Shown: positions 7,678 to 15,518 of the stretch, in pieces
Layout: every line of letters begins with the position of its first letter
Numbering within the stretch: the first letter of the stretch is position 1
DNA from: CAYRJD01 sp964424585
GTDB taxonomy: Bacteria; Actinomycetota; Acidimicrobiia; Acidimicrobiales; Poriferisodalaceae
NCBI GenBank assembly: GCA_964424585.1
Contig: CAYRJD010000005.1
Coordinates: 1 to 41,606 of the forward strand
Reading direction: 5' to 3'
DNA: 41,606 bases
Translations under genes and position numbers: made by a program
The notes under the pieces: generated by a model
Database searches by the model: none
What the model saw: the letters and a program-made list of their open reading frames with translations, nothing else
Told to the model about the DNA's origin: nothing

Positions 7678-8276
7678 GACTGGTTCGCTTCTGGTTTGTC
7701 GTCGGCCAGATCGTCGTCGGCCGGCTCGTCGAACGAGTCGGTCGCGTCGACAGCGGCTGGCTCGTCGTCGGCTGGCCCATCGACAAGCGCCTCACCGTCA
7801 AGCACGTCATCGGCCAGCACGTCATCGGCGAGCACCTCATCGGCGAGCACCTCATCGGCGAATGCCTCGTCGACGACCAGCTCGTCGGCGTTGACGTCGT
7901 CGTCACCGCCTACGCGCGCACCTGCTGGCGGCGGCATCGCCGGTGACGATGGATCCCACGGCTGCGTCGGACGCGACGGGTCGCGCCGCCTAGACGTGCG
8001 TCGCTGCGTCACCGGTCGTCGCACGTACGCCAGCAACGCCATCTCTCGCGCGTTCTTGATGGCGGCTGCCACCTCGCGCTGCTGCTGCCGACTGTTGCCA
8101 GACACCCGCTGCGAACGGATCTTCGCCCGCTCGGAAACGAACGACTTCAACAGCTCGACGTCCTTGTAGTCGACGTAGGTCACCTTCTGCTCGGTGAGCA
8201 CGCTGACCTTGCGACGCTGATGGCGGCCGCGCATCTCGCGGCCGCGCAGCCTCGGGTTCCGGCGACGTGTTGCCAT
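7674..8276 (-). CDS. rpsR: 30S ribosomal protein S18 (bS18) with long acidic C-terminal extension
   Basis: Residues 1-88 form a normal bS18: basic N-terminus, then VTYVDYKDVELLKSFVSERAKI, and NSRQQQREVAAAIKNAREMALLAYV. bS18 normally ends here. This protein continues to 200 residues with a basic linker (PVTQRRTSRRRDPSR), a Pro-rich stretch, and about 75 residues of Asp/Glu/Ala/Leu/Val repeats such as ADEVLADEVLADDVLADDVL. The tail is encoded partly by a 15-bp tandem repeat (7801-7860). The frame is uninterrupted and the true stop overlaps the rplI start by 4 nt, so the tail is part of the gene. The start ATG at 8276 overlaps the ssb stop by one base (TAATG). The core is certain; the role of the tail is unknown. 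Confidence 0.95.
   Translation of the reverse strand: MATRRRNPRLRGREMRGRHQRRKVSVLTEQKVTYVDYKDVELLKSFVSERAKIRSQRVSGNSRQQQREVAAAIKNAREMALLAYVRRPVTQRRTSRRRDPSRPTQPWDPSSPAMPPPAGARVGGDDDVNADELVVDEAFADEVLADEVLADDVLADDVLDGEALVDGPADDEPAAVDATDSFDEPADDDLADDKPEANQS
7801..7860 (-). repeat. Four 15-bp tandem repeats inside rpsR
   Basis: Plus-strand units AGCACGTCATCGGCC, AGCACGTCATCGGCG, AGCACCTCATCGGCG and AGCACCTCATCGGCG. Each unit encodes five residues (A-D-[DE]-V-L) on the minus strand, so copy-number change would keep the rpsR frame. Confidence 0.9.
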
Positions 8277-8773
8277 TAGAACGGTTCCTCCTGCTGCCCT
8301 GGGGCCGCCGCATCGCCGGTCGCTGGTGCGAAGCCGCCAGATGCGTCGTTGTAGCTGCCGCCGCCGCCACCACCACCACGACGCTGGTCGAAGCCGCCGT
8401 CGTCTGGGCGATTGCGCGGGTTCGGCATCACCTGAGCACTCGCCCATCGCAGCGACGGTGCAATCTCTTGAGCGACGATCTCAACGACGCTGCGCTTCTC
8501 GCCTTCCTGGGTGTCATACGACCGCTGCTCGAGCCGCCCTGTCACGATGACGCGCTGACCCTTGCTGAGCGAGTCGGCCACGTTCTGCGCGAGCGTGTCC
8601 CAGCAGATGACGTTGAAAAAGCTGACGCTCTCCTCGGTCTCCTGCGTGCGTCGATTGACCCAGCGTCGGTTCACCGCGACGCCGAGCAACGCTCGGGCGG
8701 TGCCCGTCTGGGTGTACCTGAGTTCTGGATCACGGGTGAGGTTCCCCACCACGGTGATTGTGTTGTCAACCAT
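8276..8773 (-). CDS. ssb: Single-stranded DNA-binding protein
   Basis: Coats single-stranded DNA during replication and repair. The 165 residues begin with the OB fold (DNTITVVGNLTRDPELRYTQTGTARALLGVAVNRRW, then FFNVICWDTLAQNVADSLSKGQRVIVTGRL). A Gly-rich linker follows (RRGGGGGGGSYND), then a short tail ending EEPF. The canonical partner-binding tip is DDDIPF-like; here only two acidic residues precede Pro-Phe and a neutral AAAPGQQ stretch comes before, so the tip is weakly acidic. The ATG at 8773 overlaps the rpsF stop by 8 nt. Confidence 0.96.
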   Translation of the reverse strand: MVDNTITVVGNLTRDPELRYTQTGTARALLGVAVNRRWVNRRTQETEESVSFFNVICWDTLAQNVADSLSKGQRVIVTGRLEQRSYDTQEGEKRSVVEIVAQEIAPSLRWASAQVMPNPRNRPDDGGFDQRRGGGGGGGSYNDASGGFAPATGDAAAPGQQEEPF

Positions 8774-9131
8774 CGGTGTCTCCGGTTTCGGTGTTGGTCG
8801 GCTCCTCTGCGGACGCTTGACGCTGCTCCACCCGGCGGGCGGCTTCAGCGTCGGGAAGCCGAATGAGTTTGTGACGGACGATGTTGTCCGCTATCCGCAG
8901 TGACCGCTCTACCGGGTCGAGTGCGCCCGGTGCGGCGGTCATCTCAAATATCGCATAGAACCCGAAACGTTTTTTTTCGATTTCATAGGCGAACTCGCGA
9001 CGCCCCCAGTAGGTCTCGTCGACGATCGTCGCGACGTCGGAGATTGCGGCGCGAACCTCGTTCCTCGCGACGCCGACGTCGGCCTCGGAAAGGTCGCCGT
9101 CGATGATGACCATCATTTCGTAGGTGCGCAA
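8766..9131 (-). CDS. rpsF: 30S ribosomal protein S6 (bS6)
   Basis: Binds S18 and 16S rRNA in the small-subunit platform. The 121-residue product starts LRTYEMMVIIDGDLSEADV, the standard bS6 opening. The segment WGRREFAYEIEKKRFGFYAIFEM and the RIADNIVRHKLIRLP end are typical. The start is TTG at 9131: a perfect AGGAGG (9139-9144, minus strand) lies 7 nt before it and no ATG is available upstream of the conserved Arg-Thr-Tyr-Glu. The longer open frame to 9578 is a shadow. It is the first gene of the rpsF-ssb-rpsR-rplI-dnaB set. Confidence 0.96.
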   Translation of the reverse strand: MRTYEMMVIIDGDLSEADVGVARNEVRAAISDVATIVDETYWGRREFAYEIEKKRFGFYAIFEMTAAPGALDPVERSLRIADNIVRHKLIRLPDAEAARRVEQRQASAEEPTNTETGDTDG

Positions 9132-9138
9132 AGCGAAG

Positions 9139-9200
9139 CCTCCTGTGGACCCGATGCGTCGGGGCCCCGTCGTGGGGCAGGGGATAGATAACGCTACGGC
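9139..9200 (-). promoter_or_regulatory. rpsF promoter and 5' leader with hairpin
   Basis: On the minus strand the order is TAGCGT and overlapping TTATCTAT (about 9185-9198) as -10 candidates. A G/C-rich palindromic stretch follows, then CCCGA-CGCA-TCGGG (9150-9163), a perfect 5-bp hairpin, then AGGAGG (9139-9144). rpsF leaders in other bacteria bind the S6:S18 complex through a small hairpin; whether this one does is not shown by sequence alone. Confidence 0.4.
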
Positions 9201-9262
9201 GCACGTGCCCCAATGCCACAGCCGGCGCCACCGTCGACGTCGCAGTCGAGCTTGGCGTGGCC

Positions 9263-10522
9263 CTACGTGTCGGGTGTCGCGCTCGGGTAAAGCTGATGGG
9301 TCAGCTCGACGAGCAGGCGCTGCGCGAGGGCGCTCGGGCCGCCAGCGACCACGACAACGAGCCGGTCGCTTCGCGCGAAGTCGGTGTCGGCCGCGCCCAA
9401 GCTCGCGCCTGTCATCGAAGACTGCGCCAGCGACGCCCAGTCGTCGGTCGAGCCGTCTCTTCGCTGCGTCGGGGTCGACCATCGCTCGATGATCGTCGGT
9501 TGCGGGCCGGTCGTGTCGGCCACCGCTAGCACCGGCCGCAAGCAGCTCGCGTCGTCGCTCGCGCGCGTGGGGCCGCACATGCCGCCGGTGGGCTCACCCA
9601 GCAGCACGCGGACGCCTGCGGTGTCGTCGGCGACCAGCACGCCGACCTGCGCTGCGCCTTCGGCTGCGAGCCCGTGCGCGAGCCGCTGCGCTTGGGCGTC
9701 CAACGTCAAGGTGACCTCCACCTCGCTGCGGGCGAGTGACCCCTCGCCGTAGCGCGTCGTCAGCCAGCTCGTCAGCCACCGCAGCGTCGGCTCGATCGTC
9801 GCATCGAGCGCCGGGTCGCCGGTGGCGGCAAAGACCGTCCAGTTGCTTGCCGTCAGGCTGGCCGCCGAAGCGGTCGGGCCGTTCGCCGCGAGGAGTCGCT
9901 CCGCCAGATACACCGCCTGTTGGTCGGTCAGCTGGCCGACGGGCACGCCGAAGTACGTCTGCGCCGCGGCGCCGACGCCTCGCGTGCGGTGACCGAACGA
10001 CGCGACGTTCAAGTAGCTGACGACCTCCTCGCGGCTAGCGAGCGCCACCTCTGCCCGAGCGACCGTCAACACGTGCCGCAGCCGGCCCATCACGCCCGAC
10101 CATCCGCCACGCTCGACGGCCCGCAGCTCGCCAGTGGCCTCGACGTAGCTGCGCGCCGCGCCGCTGACGATCTTGTCGCGGTCGCCCGTCAGCACCCACC
10201 TCAGTCGACGCACCGCCTCTTCGCCGTCGCCTCGGTCGAAGTGTCGGTTCGCGACGAGCGTGTCGATGAGCGCTGACGGCACCTCCCGCTGGCTCGCCAC
10301 TGCGCCCACCGGCGGTGGGTGAGCCTCACCAAGCGGCGTGCCAACTCGGTCGACGAACACAATGCGACCGGCGTCGCTGGCGCTCAGGGTGTGGCTTGTC
10401 AGCTCGTCGCTCCCGGCCGCTAGCGCTGCGATGCCTACAACCAGCATCGTCGCGACGCTCAAGGCGAACACGCCCGAGGCGAGGCGCGAGAGCCAGACCC
10501 GCCAGCGCTCACCGGAGCTCAT
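9263..10522 (-). CDS. Degenerate penicillin-binding-protein-like membrane protein (GT51 remnant)
   Basis: 419 residues: one N-terminal membrane anchor (about 17-36), then a region alignable by eye with the GT51 transglycosylase of class A PBPs. The recognisable part is SREEVVSYLNVASFGHRTRGVGAAAQTYFGVPVGQLTDQQAVYLA (about 163-206). Catalytic positions are lost. The EDxxFxxHxG box reads ANRHFDRGDG (91-100), so the catalytic Glu is Ala. The GxSTIxQQ box reads GAARSYVEA. The C-terminal half is short and lacks the SxxK, SxN and KTG motifs of transpeptidases. The position upstream of rpsF is where actinobacteria such as Mycobacterium carry ponA1. The start is the ATG at 10522, 9 nt after TAAGTT (10532-10537). 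I infer a non-catalytic wall protein descended from ponA. Confidence 0.7.
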   Translation of the reverse strand: MSSGERWRVWLSRLASGVFALSVATMLVVGIAALAAGSDELTSHTLSASDAGRIVFVDRVGTPLGEAHPPPVGAVASQREVPSALIDTLVANRHFDRGDGEEAVRRLRWVLTGDRDKIVSGAARSYVEATGELRAVERGGWSGVMGRLRHVLTVARAEVALASREEVVSYLNVASFGHRTRGVGAAAQTYFGVPVGQLTDQQAVYLAERLLAANGPTASAASLTASNWTVFAATGDPALDATIEPTLRWLTSWLTTRYGEGSLARSEVEVTLTLDAQAQRLAHGLAAEGAAQVGVLVADDTAGVRVLLGEPTGGMCGPTRASDDASCLRPVLAVADTTGPQPTIIERWSTPTQRRDGSTDDWASLAQSSMTGASLGAADTDFARSDRLVVVVAGGPSALAQRLLVELTHQLYPSATPDT

Positions 10523-10531
10523 CGACCGCGC

Positions 10532-10537
10532 AACTTA
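10532..10537 (-). promoter_or_regulatory. -10 hexamer TAAGTT for the PBP-like gene
   Basis: On the minus strand TAAGTT ends 9 nt before the ATG at 10522. It lies in the 67-bp divergent spacer shared with pcnB. Confidence 0.4.
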
Positions 10538-10575
10538 GCTCGGCGTCAAGCGGCAGTGCGCGTCGGTGCGGCTTC

Positions 10576-10581
10576 TACGGT
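10576..10581 (+). promoter_or_regulatory. -10 hexamer TACGGT for leaderless pcnB
   Basis: TACGGT ends 8 nt before the GTG at 10590. The same hexamer serves the next gene at 11931. Confidence 0.5.
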
Positions 10582-10589
10582 TGAGGATT

Positions 10590-11927
10590 GTGAACGACCC
10601 ACACTTGCCCGACCGACGCGCGCTTGAGCGCGCGGTGGGCTCGCTCTGCGACCAACTGGCGCAGCTCATCTCGTTGTTCACCGACGCCGACCACCGTCTC
10701 TACGTGGTGGGTGGCTGGGTGCGCGACCACCTGCTAGCCGAGGCCAGCCCGGCGCGCCAGCAACGGAAGCTCGACGTCGACCTCACGACCGACGCGCTGC
10801 CCGACACCACCGCCGAGCTGCTCCGCCGTTGGTCGCCCGACCTGTGGCTAGCCGGCGTCACGTTCGGCACGGTCGGCGCGACGCGCGACGGCGTCGTCGT
10901 CGAAGTCACGACCCATCGGGCCGAGGAGTACGACCCTCAGTCACGCAACCCGGCGGTGCGATTTTCCGACGACATCTCGGTCGACCTGAGCCGCCGCGAC
11001 TTCACGGTCAACGCGATGGCTGTCGCGCTGCCAACCGGCGATCTCGTCGACCCTTTCGGCGGCGCCGACGACCTCGCGGCGCGCCGGCTGCGCGCGCCTT
11101 CCGAACCGCACGGGCTGTTCGCAGACGACCCGCTACGCATCTTGCGCGCCGCTCGCTTCGTCGCCACCCTGAACCTCGAGGCCGACCCGACGATCACCGC
11201 CGCGATGACCGCCGAACGGGCGCGCCTCGCGATCGTCAAGCCCGAACGCCAGGCGATGGAGCTGACCAAACTGCTGGCGCTACCGACGCCAGGCGCAGGC
11301 GTCGCGCTGCTGGCGAGCACCGGCGTGCTGGCCGACATCTTTGGCTGGCTGCGGGCCACTGACCGCACCACGATGGCTCGCCGTATCGACCGCCTCGCTC
11401 ACAGTGACAACACCACGCGCGTCGCGCTGCGACTCGCCGCGCTCGCGTTCGACGCAGCGCCCCACGAGCTAGAGCGCGTCCAACGTCGCCTCTCGGTCGC
11501 GCTGACCCGTCAGGCAGCCTCGCTGATAGCGGTGTCCCGCGACCTGTGCGCCGTCGACGGCTCAGACCCCTCGTTGCGTCGCGTGCTCGCCGATCATCCC
11601 GACACATTCGAAGTCGCGGCCGAACTGCTTGCTGCAGTCGACCGACCCGTCGCCGCGCAGACGCTCGCTCGCCTGAGCGAGCTGCGTGCAATAGAGGGCC
11701 TGCCAGCGGTGGGTACGCCGCTCGACGGCAACGATGTGATGCGACTGGCTGTCGAGCACGGGTTCACGATTAGCGGCCCAGCGGTCGGCGAAGCGCTGCG
11801 CTTTCTCACCGAGCGTCACATCGCCGCAGGCCCGCTCACGCCCGAGCAAGCCGAGGGTGCGCTCGTCGACCACTGGCGCGACGACACCGGCACGTCTGGC
11901 CAGAAGTCGGCCCGTGCGTCACGGTAG
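10590..11927 (+). CDS. CCA tRNA nucleotidyltransferase / poly(A)-polymerase family
   Basis: Adds or repairs the 3' CCA of tRNAs. The 445 residues open with the nucleotidyltransferase domain: YVVGGWVRDHLL, then KLDVDLTTDALP with the catalytic Asp pair. RRDFTVNAMAV, LVDPFGGADDL, and DPLRILRAARFVATLNL are the family motifs of the head and neck. Actinobacterial homologues usually end in an HD phosphohydrolase domain; the C-terminal part here (from about 265) shows no H...HD pattern, so this domain looks lost or unrecognisable. The start is GTG at 10590, matching the TACGGT hexamer; an ATG at 10566 would lie upstream of that hexamer. pcnA/pcnB and cca are all used as names for this group. Confidence 0.92.
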   Translation: MNDPHLPDRRALERAVGSLCDQLAQLISLFTDADHRLYVVGGWVRDHLLAEASPARQQRKLDVDLTTDALPDTTAELLRRWSPDLWLAGVTFGTVGATRDGVVVEVTTHRAEEYDPQSRNPAVRFSDDISVDLSRRDFTVNAMAVALPTGDLVDPFGGADDLAARRLRAPSEPHGLFADDPLRILRAARFVATLNLEADPTITAAMTAERARLAIVKPERQAMELTKLLALPTPGAGVALLASTGVLADIFGWLRATDRTTMARRIDRLAHSDNTTRVALRLAALAFDAAPHELERVQRRLSVALTRQAASLIAVSRDLCAVDGSDPSLRRVLADHPDTFEVAAELLAAVDRPVAAQTLARLSELRAIEGLPAVGTPLDGNDVMRLAVEHGFTISGPAVGEALRFLTERHIAAGPLTPEQAEGALVDHWRDDTGTSGQKSARASR

Positions 11928-11930
11928 GGC

Positions 11931-11936
11931 TACGGT
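11931..11936 (+). promoter_or_regulatory. -10 hexamer TACGGT for leaderless DUF5318 gene
   Basis: TACGGT ends 7 nt before the GTG at 11944, directly after the pcnB stop. Confidence 0.5.
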
Positions 11937-11943
11937 TTGCGCC

Positions 11944-12396
11944 GTGCCAGCAGGCACCACACCCAACACGAAGCCACGGCGACGCACGTCGCCGGTCATC
12001 GACTACCGCATGCGACGCCGTCGGCTGCTGGCAGACGTCACCGCTGGCCTCGTTGCACGCCGCGACGTCTGCGATCCTCATCCCAGCCTGCTGCGGCTCG
12101 CTCGTCACAACGCGCCGCCGCTCAACGAAGACTGTCCGCTTTGCACCCAGGGCAGGCTCGTCGTCATCGGCTACGCCTTCGGCCCGCGCATGGGTGCCGC
12201 CGGCCGCAGCCTCGTCAGCGACAACGAGATCGAGCGCCTCGCGGCGCGGCGCGGCCGCTTCACGGTTTACGAGGTCGAGGTCTGCCCGTCGTGCGGCTGG
12301 AACCACATGATGCGCAGCTACCCGGTCGGCGACGACGTGCGGCCCGCCACCACGCCGTTTCCGCAATCGCACCTTCCGCTCAACCTCACCTACTAG
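11944..12396 (+). CDS. DUF5318 zinc-ribbon-like protein
   Basis: 150 residues with the actinobacterial DUF5318 pattern: VIDYRMRRRRLLADV, VCDPHPSLLRLARHN, CPLC, then YEVEVCPSCGWNHMMRSY. The four cysteines of CPLC and CPSC probably bind one zinc ion. The function is unknown. In Mycobacterium a DUF5318 gene sits beside ponA1; here it is separated from the PBP-like gene by pcnB. The start is the GTG at 11944 because of the TACGGT 7 nt upstream; an upstream ATG at 11857 lies inside pcnB. Confidence 0.85.
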   Translation: MPAGTTPNTKPRRRTSPVIDYRMRRRRLLADVTAGLVARRDVCDPHPSLLRLARHNAPPLNEDCPLCTQGRLVVIGYAFGPRMGAAGRSLVSDNEIERLAARRGRFTVYEVEVCPSCGWNHMMRSYPVGDDVRPATTPFPQSHLPLNLTY

Positions 12397-12436
12397 CCCA
12401 CACCGCCCAGCAGGTTCGGCTGCTCAGCCGGCTGGG

Positions 12437-12475
12437 TATCCTCGACCCCTCACCGCCTCCGCGCGCCTAAGGGAG
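12437..12475 (+). promoter_or_regulatory. carD -10 and ribosome-binding site
   Basis: TATCCT (12437-12442) is a good -10. AAGGGAG (12469-12475) is a Shine-Dalgarno 9 nt before the GTG at 12485. Unlike its neighbour, carD therefore has a leader of about 35 nt. Confidence 0.5.
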
Positions 12476-12484
12476 ACAACCGCA

Positions 12485-12961
12485 GTGTTTAAGGTCGGCG
12501 ACCGAGTCATCTACCCCCATCACGGGGCCGCCAAGATCGTCGGACGAGGTGTCCGAACCGAGTTCGACGAAGAGCGCGAGTACTTCGAGCTTGAGACCAT
12601 CCACGACCAGCTCTCGGTGTCGGTGCCGGTCGACATGGTTGACGACGTCGGCATGCGTGAGCCCATCGACCAGGAAGACGTAGAAGACCTGTTCGAGCTG
12701 CTGGCGAAGAAGGGCGTGCGCGAGCCACCGAACTGGAGCCGTCGGTTTAAAAACCATCAAGAAAAGCTGAAGTCGGGCGACATCTACCAAGTCGCCGAGG
12801 TGGTGCGCAACCTGTCTCTGCGCTACGCCAGCCGAGGTCTCTCCGCCGGCGAGAAGCAGATGCTCGAAAAGTCGCGGCTCATCCTCACGTCTGAGTTGTC
12901 GATCAGTTTGAAGATCAGTGAAGACCAGGCAGCCGAGCGCGTCGACAAGGCGCTCGAGTAG
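12485..12961 (+). CDS. carD: CarD family RNA polymerase-binding transcription regulator
   Basis: Stabilises RNA polymerase open complexes, chiefly at rRNA and growth-related promoters. The 158 residues are close to mycobacterial CarD (162). The N-terminal RNA polymerase-interaction domain begins FKVGDRVIYPHHGAAKIVG. The C-terminal helical DNA-binding domain includes NWSRRFKNHQEKLKSGDIYQVAEVVRNLSLR, with the conserved minor-groove Trp. The start is GTG at 12485 with AAGGGAG upstream. Family assignment is secure. Confidence 0.96.
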   Translation: MFKVGDRVIYPHHGAAKIVGRGVRTEFDEEREYFELETIHDQLSVSVPVDMVDDVGMREPIDQEDVEDLFELLAKKGVREPPNWSRRFKNHQEKLKSGDIYQVAEVVRNLSLRYASRGLSAGEKQMLEKSRLILTSELSISLKISEDQAAERVDKALE

Positions 12962-12999
12962 TTCGGTCGCCGGCGCGCCAGCTAGCAACCGGCGACACG

Positions 13000-13728
13000 A
13001 TGAGGTGCCGGGCTGCGCGCGTCGCGCTGGGTGTCGTGGCGACCGTCTCGTTGGCAGTCGCGCTGAACGGGCTCGTCGGCCCGCTGCGGGCTGCTGCGTC
13101 TGTGTCAGCCGACGAACAAGAACTGGCCGACGCGCTGGAAGCGGCACGAGTCGACGTCGCTGCCTATCGGTCGATGGTGGCGACCACCGCGGACATCTCG
13201 CCGCTGACCGGCGCGATTGACCGCTCGGCCGACCGTTCGCTCGGTGCTTTCTCGAAGCAGGCGCGCCTGCGCGAACTTCGGGCCGTCTCGGCTCAAATCA
13301 GGGGCCCGCTCACCGACGTCGACATCATCGTCGACCCCACCATCCGCGTCACCGCTGCGGTTGCCGCTTTGCCGCTGACGGTGAACAACAACACCGATAC
13401 TCCGCTTCGCGCCCAGCTGGCCTTGCGCAGCGACAGGGTGCGCGTCAACTCGTTCGCCAACGGGGAGAGCACGATGCTGTGGCTCACGCCTGGCGTCAAC
13501 ACCTATTCGTTCGACACCGACGCGCGTGGCTCGGGCCGTTACACCATCGACGTTGACCTGCGGTCACCAGACGGCGCGCTGCTGCTGGCGACCGCGACCA
13601 TCGCCGTCGAGCCGACGGCACCTTCGTTCTTGGCGTTCGTGCTGATCGGCGGCGCGGTGGGCGTGCTGGCGCTCTGGTGGCTGCACGACCGAGCGCGACG
13701 TCGGAGAGACCTGGCGGCGCAGGCGTGA
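13000..13728 (+). CDS. Short DUF6049-like wall-associated membrane protein
   Basis: 242 residues: an N-terminal hydrophobic segment (ARVALGVVATVSLAVALNGL), an extracytoplasmic region, and a C-terminal helix (FLAFVLIGGAVGVLALWWL) followed by Arg-rich cytosolic residues. The middle holds a beta-sandwich-like pattern, LPLTVNNNTDTPLRAQLALRSDRV and GSGRYTIDVDLRSPDGALL. It resembles the C-terminal part of the large DUF6049 proteins encoded just before murJ in actinobacteria (Rv3909-type, about 700-800 residues). The large N-terminal domain is absent. It overlaps murJ by 4 nt (GTGA), so the pair is coupled. Family call by pattern and position, moderate. Confidence 0.7.
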   Translation: MRCRAARVALGVVATVSLAVALNGLVGPLRAAASVSADEQELADALEAARVDVAAYRSMVATTADISPLTGAIDRSADRSLGAFSKQARLRELRAVSAQIRGPLTDVDIIVDPTIRVTAAVAALPLTVNNNTDTPLRAQLALRSDRVRVNSFANGESTMLWLTPGVNTYSFDTDARGSGRYTIDVDLRSPDGALLLATATIAVEPTAPSFLAFVLIGGAVGVLALWWLHDRARRRRDLAAQA

Positions 13729-15518
13729 CCGAAGAGCCAACCACGTCGCCCGCGGAGCAAGCCATGTCGCCCGCCGAGCAAGCCGGCGCGCAAGCCGGCG
13801 CGCAAGCTGCCGAGGCGCTGCCGGCGGGAGCGGTCCGAGCGGCAGTCGCCATCGGCCTGTCGCGCGCCAGCGGAGTCGTGCGGGCGACCCTCACCACAAA
13901 CATCTTGGGCATCGGCCTCGTCGGCGACGCGTTCGCCGCCGCCATGCGCATACCCAACGTGCTTCAAAACCTGCTCGGCGACGGCACGCTGAACGCCGCC
14001 TTCGTACCTTCCTACAGCCACGCTGCCGAACAAGACCGCCGCGCCGCTGGCCGCCTAGCGGGCGCCATCGCCACGTTCCTGCTCAGCATCACCTCGGCAC
14101 TGGTGCTCATCGGCGTGTTCGCGGCGCGCCCGCTCGCTCGCTTGATCGCATGGGGATTCGTCGGCGAGCGCTTCGAGCTGACCGTCAAGTTGCTGCGCAT
14201 CACCTTCATCGGCGCGGGGCTTGCCGTGCTGTCTGCCTGGTGCGTCGCGGTGCTGGTCAGCCAGCGCCGTTTGTTCGTCGCGTACGTCGCGCCCGTGTTG
14301 TGGAACGCCACGCAGGTCGGCGTGCTGGTCGGCGTCGGTTTGGCAGGCTTCGGGCTGACGTCGCGAGCCACCGCACTGGCTTGGGCGGTCGCCGCCGGAG
14401 CGACGGCGCAGCTGCTGCTGCTCGTGCTTGCCGTGCGACGAGCCGACCCTTCCATCGAGTTTCACTGGCGCTGGCGCGACCAGCTTGAGCGACACGTCAT
14501 TCGACGCATCGGCCCTGCCGTCATCGGCCGAGGTGCGCTGCAGATTTCGGCGTTCGTCGACATCGCGCTGGCGTCGCTGCTCGCCGTAGGTGCGACCGCC
14601 GCCATCGCCGCGGCGCAGGCTGTCTTTCTGCTGCCCGTCGCGCTCATCGGAGTTGCCGTCGCCGCGGCAGAGCTGCCCGCGCTCAGCCAGATGACCGACC
14701 ACGCGCAAATCCACGACCGCACCGGCCATCGCGTGCTCGACACCTCGTACCTCATAGCCGGCGTCACCGCCATCTACCTCTCAACCTCGATCACGCTCGC
14801 GGATGTGCTGTTCAACCTCGGTGGTCTTCGTGACGCCATCGCGCGCGACGACGTGCTGCTCATCGGCGTGACGCTGGCCGTCTACTCGGTCGGATTGCCG
14901 CTGGTCGTGGCGTCGAGGCTGTGGCAGAACCTGCTGTTCGTCTACGGCGACGTTCGCGCGTCTGCCGTTTACTCCGTCGTTCGCGTCGCGTTCGCGGCGG
15001 CCTTCGGGCTGCTGCTCATGTTTCCGTTCGACCGCCTCGCCGTCGTGGGCGGCACCGTCACGGGCTTTGGCTTCTACCACGATGACATGTTTGGCCCGCT
15101 CGCCGACGCCGTGCGACTCGATCCGGACTTGCCTGCCCGACTCGGCGCCGTTGGCTTAGCTGCCGGCGCGACCGTGGGCGCGTGGGTCGAGCTGTCGCTC
15201 ATTCGGAGGCGCGTGCTCAAACGTTGGCCCGTTGGTTCGCTCACCACGCTGCCCAATCGAGCGTCCATCGAACGCCAGATTTGGCCGGGCGCCATTGCTG
15301 CGGTGTTTGGGTTCGCCTCGAACTGGGTGCTGGTCGAATTCGTCGGGGGGCTCACGGCGGTCGTTCGTTTGGCTGTCGTCGTGACGGTGGTGGTGGCGGT
15401 GCACCTCGGCGTGGGTCGCATGTTTCGGCTACGGATGGCGATGGCGATACTGGCTACTCCGCGTGCCATTCTGAGCAGCGTCTTTCGTCGTCGAACTAAC
15501 GGAGCAAACGGCTCGTGA
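13725..15518 (+). CDS. murJ: Lipid II flippase MurJ (MviN)
   Basis: Moves lipid-linked peptidoglycan precursor across the inner membrane. The 597 residues contain about 14 hydrophobic helices and the family opening GLSRASGVVRATLTTNILG, then DAFAAAMRIPNVLQNLLGDGTLNAAFVPSYS. The start is the GTG at 13725, overlapping the previous stop (GTGA). About 35 residues of Ala/Glu/Gln-rich sequence with a repeated SPAEQAM/SPAEQAG motif precede the first helix. Actinobacterial MurJ often continues into a pseudokinase and an external domain; this one stops after the membrane part, and those domains are on a separate gene at 16394. Confidence 0.95.
   Translation: MTEEPTTSPAEQAMSPAEQAGAQAGAQAAEALPAGAVRAAVAIGLSRASGVVRATLTTNILGIGLVGDAFAAAMRIPNVLQNLLGDGTLNAAFVPSYSHAAEQDRRAAGRLAGAIATFLLSITSALVLIGVFAARPLARLIAWGFVGERFELTVKLLRITFIGAGLAVLSAWCVAVLVSQRRLFVAYVAPVLWNATQVGVLVGVGLAGFGLTSRATALAWAVAAGATAQLLLLVLAVRRADPSIEFHWRWRDQLERHVIRRIGPAVIGRGALQISAFVDIALASLLAVGATAAIAAAQAVFLLPVALIGVAVAAAELPALSQMTDHAQIHDRTGHRVLDTSYLIAGVTAIYLSTSITLADVLFNLGGLRDAIARDDVLLIGVTLAVYSVGLPLVVASRLWQNLLFVYGDVRASAVYSVVRVAFAAAFGLLLMFPFDRLAVVGGTVTGFGFYHDDMFGPLADAVRLDPDLPARLGAVGLAAGATVGAWVELSLIRRRVLKRWPVGSLTTLPNRASIERQIWPGAIAAVFGFASNWVLVEFVGGLTAVVRLAVVVTVVVAVHLGVGRMFRLRMAMAILATPRAILSSVFRRRTNGANGS

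Noticed and set aside
9132..9578. Long N-terminal extension of rpsF
   Set aside because: It would overlap the PBP-like gene. The AGGAGG 7 nt before TTG 9131 and the conserved bS6 opening fix the start.
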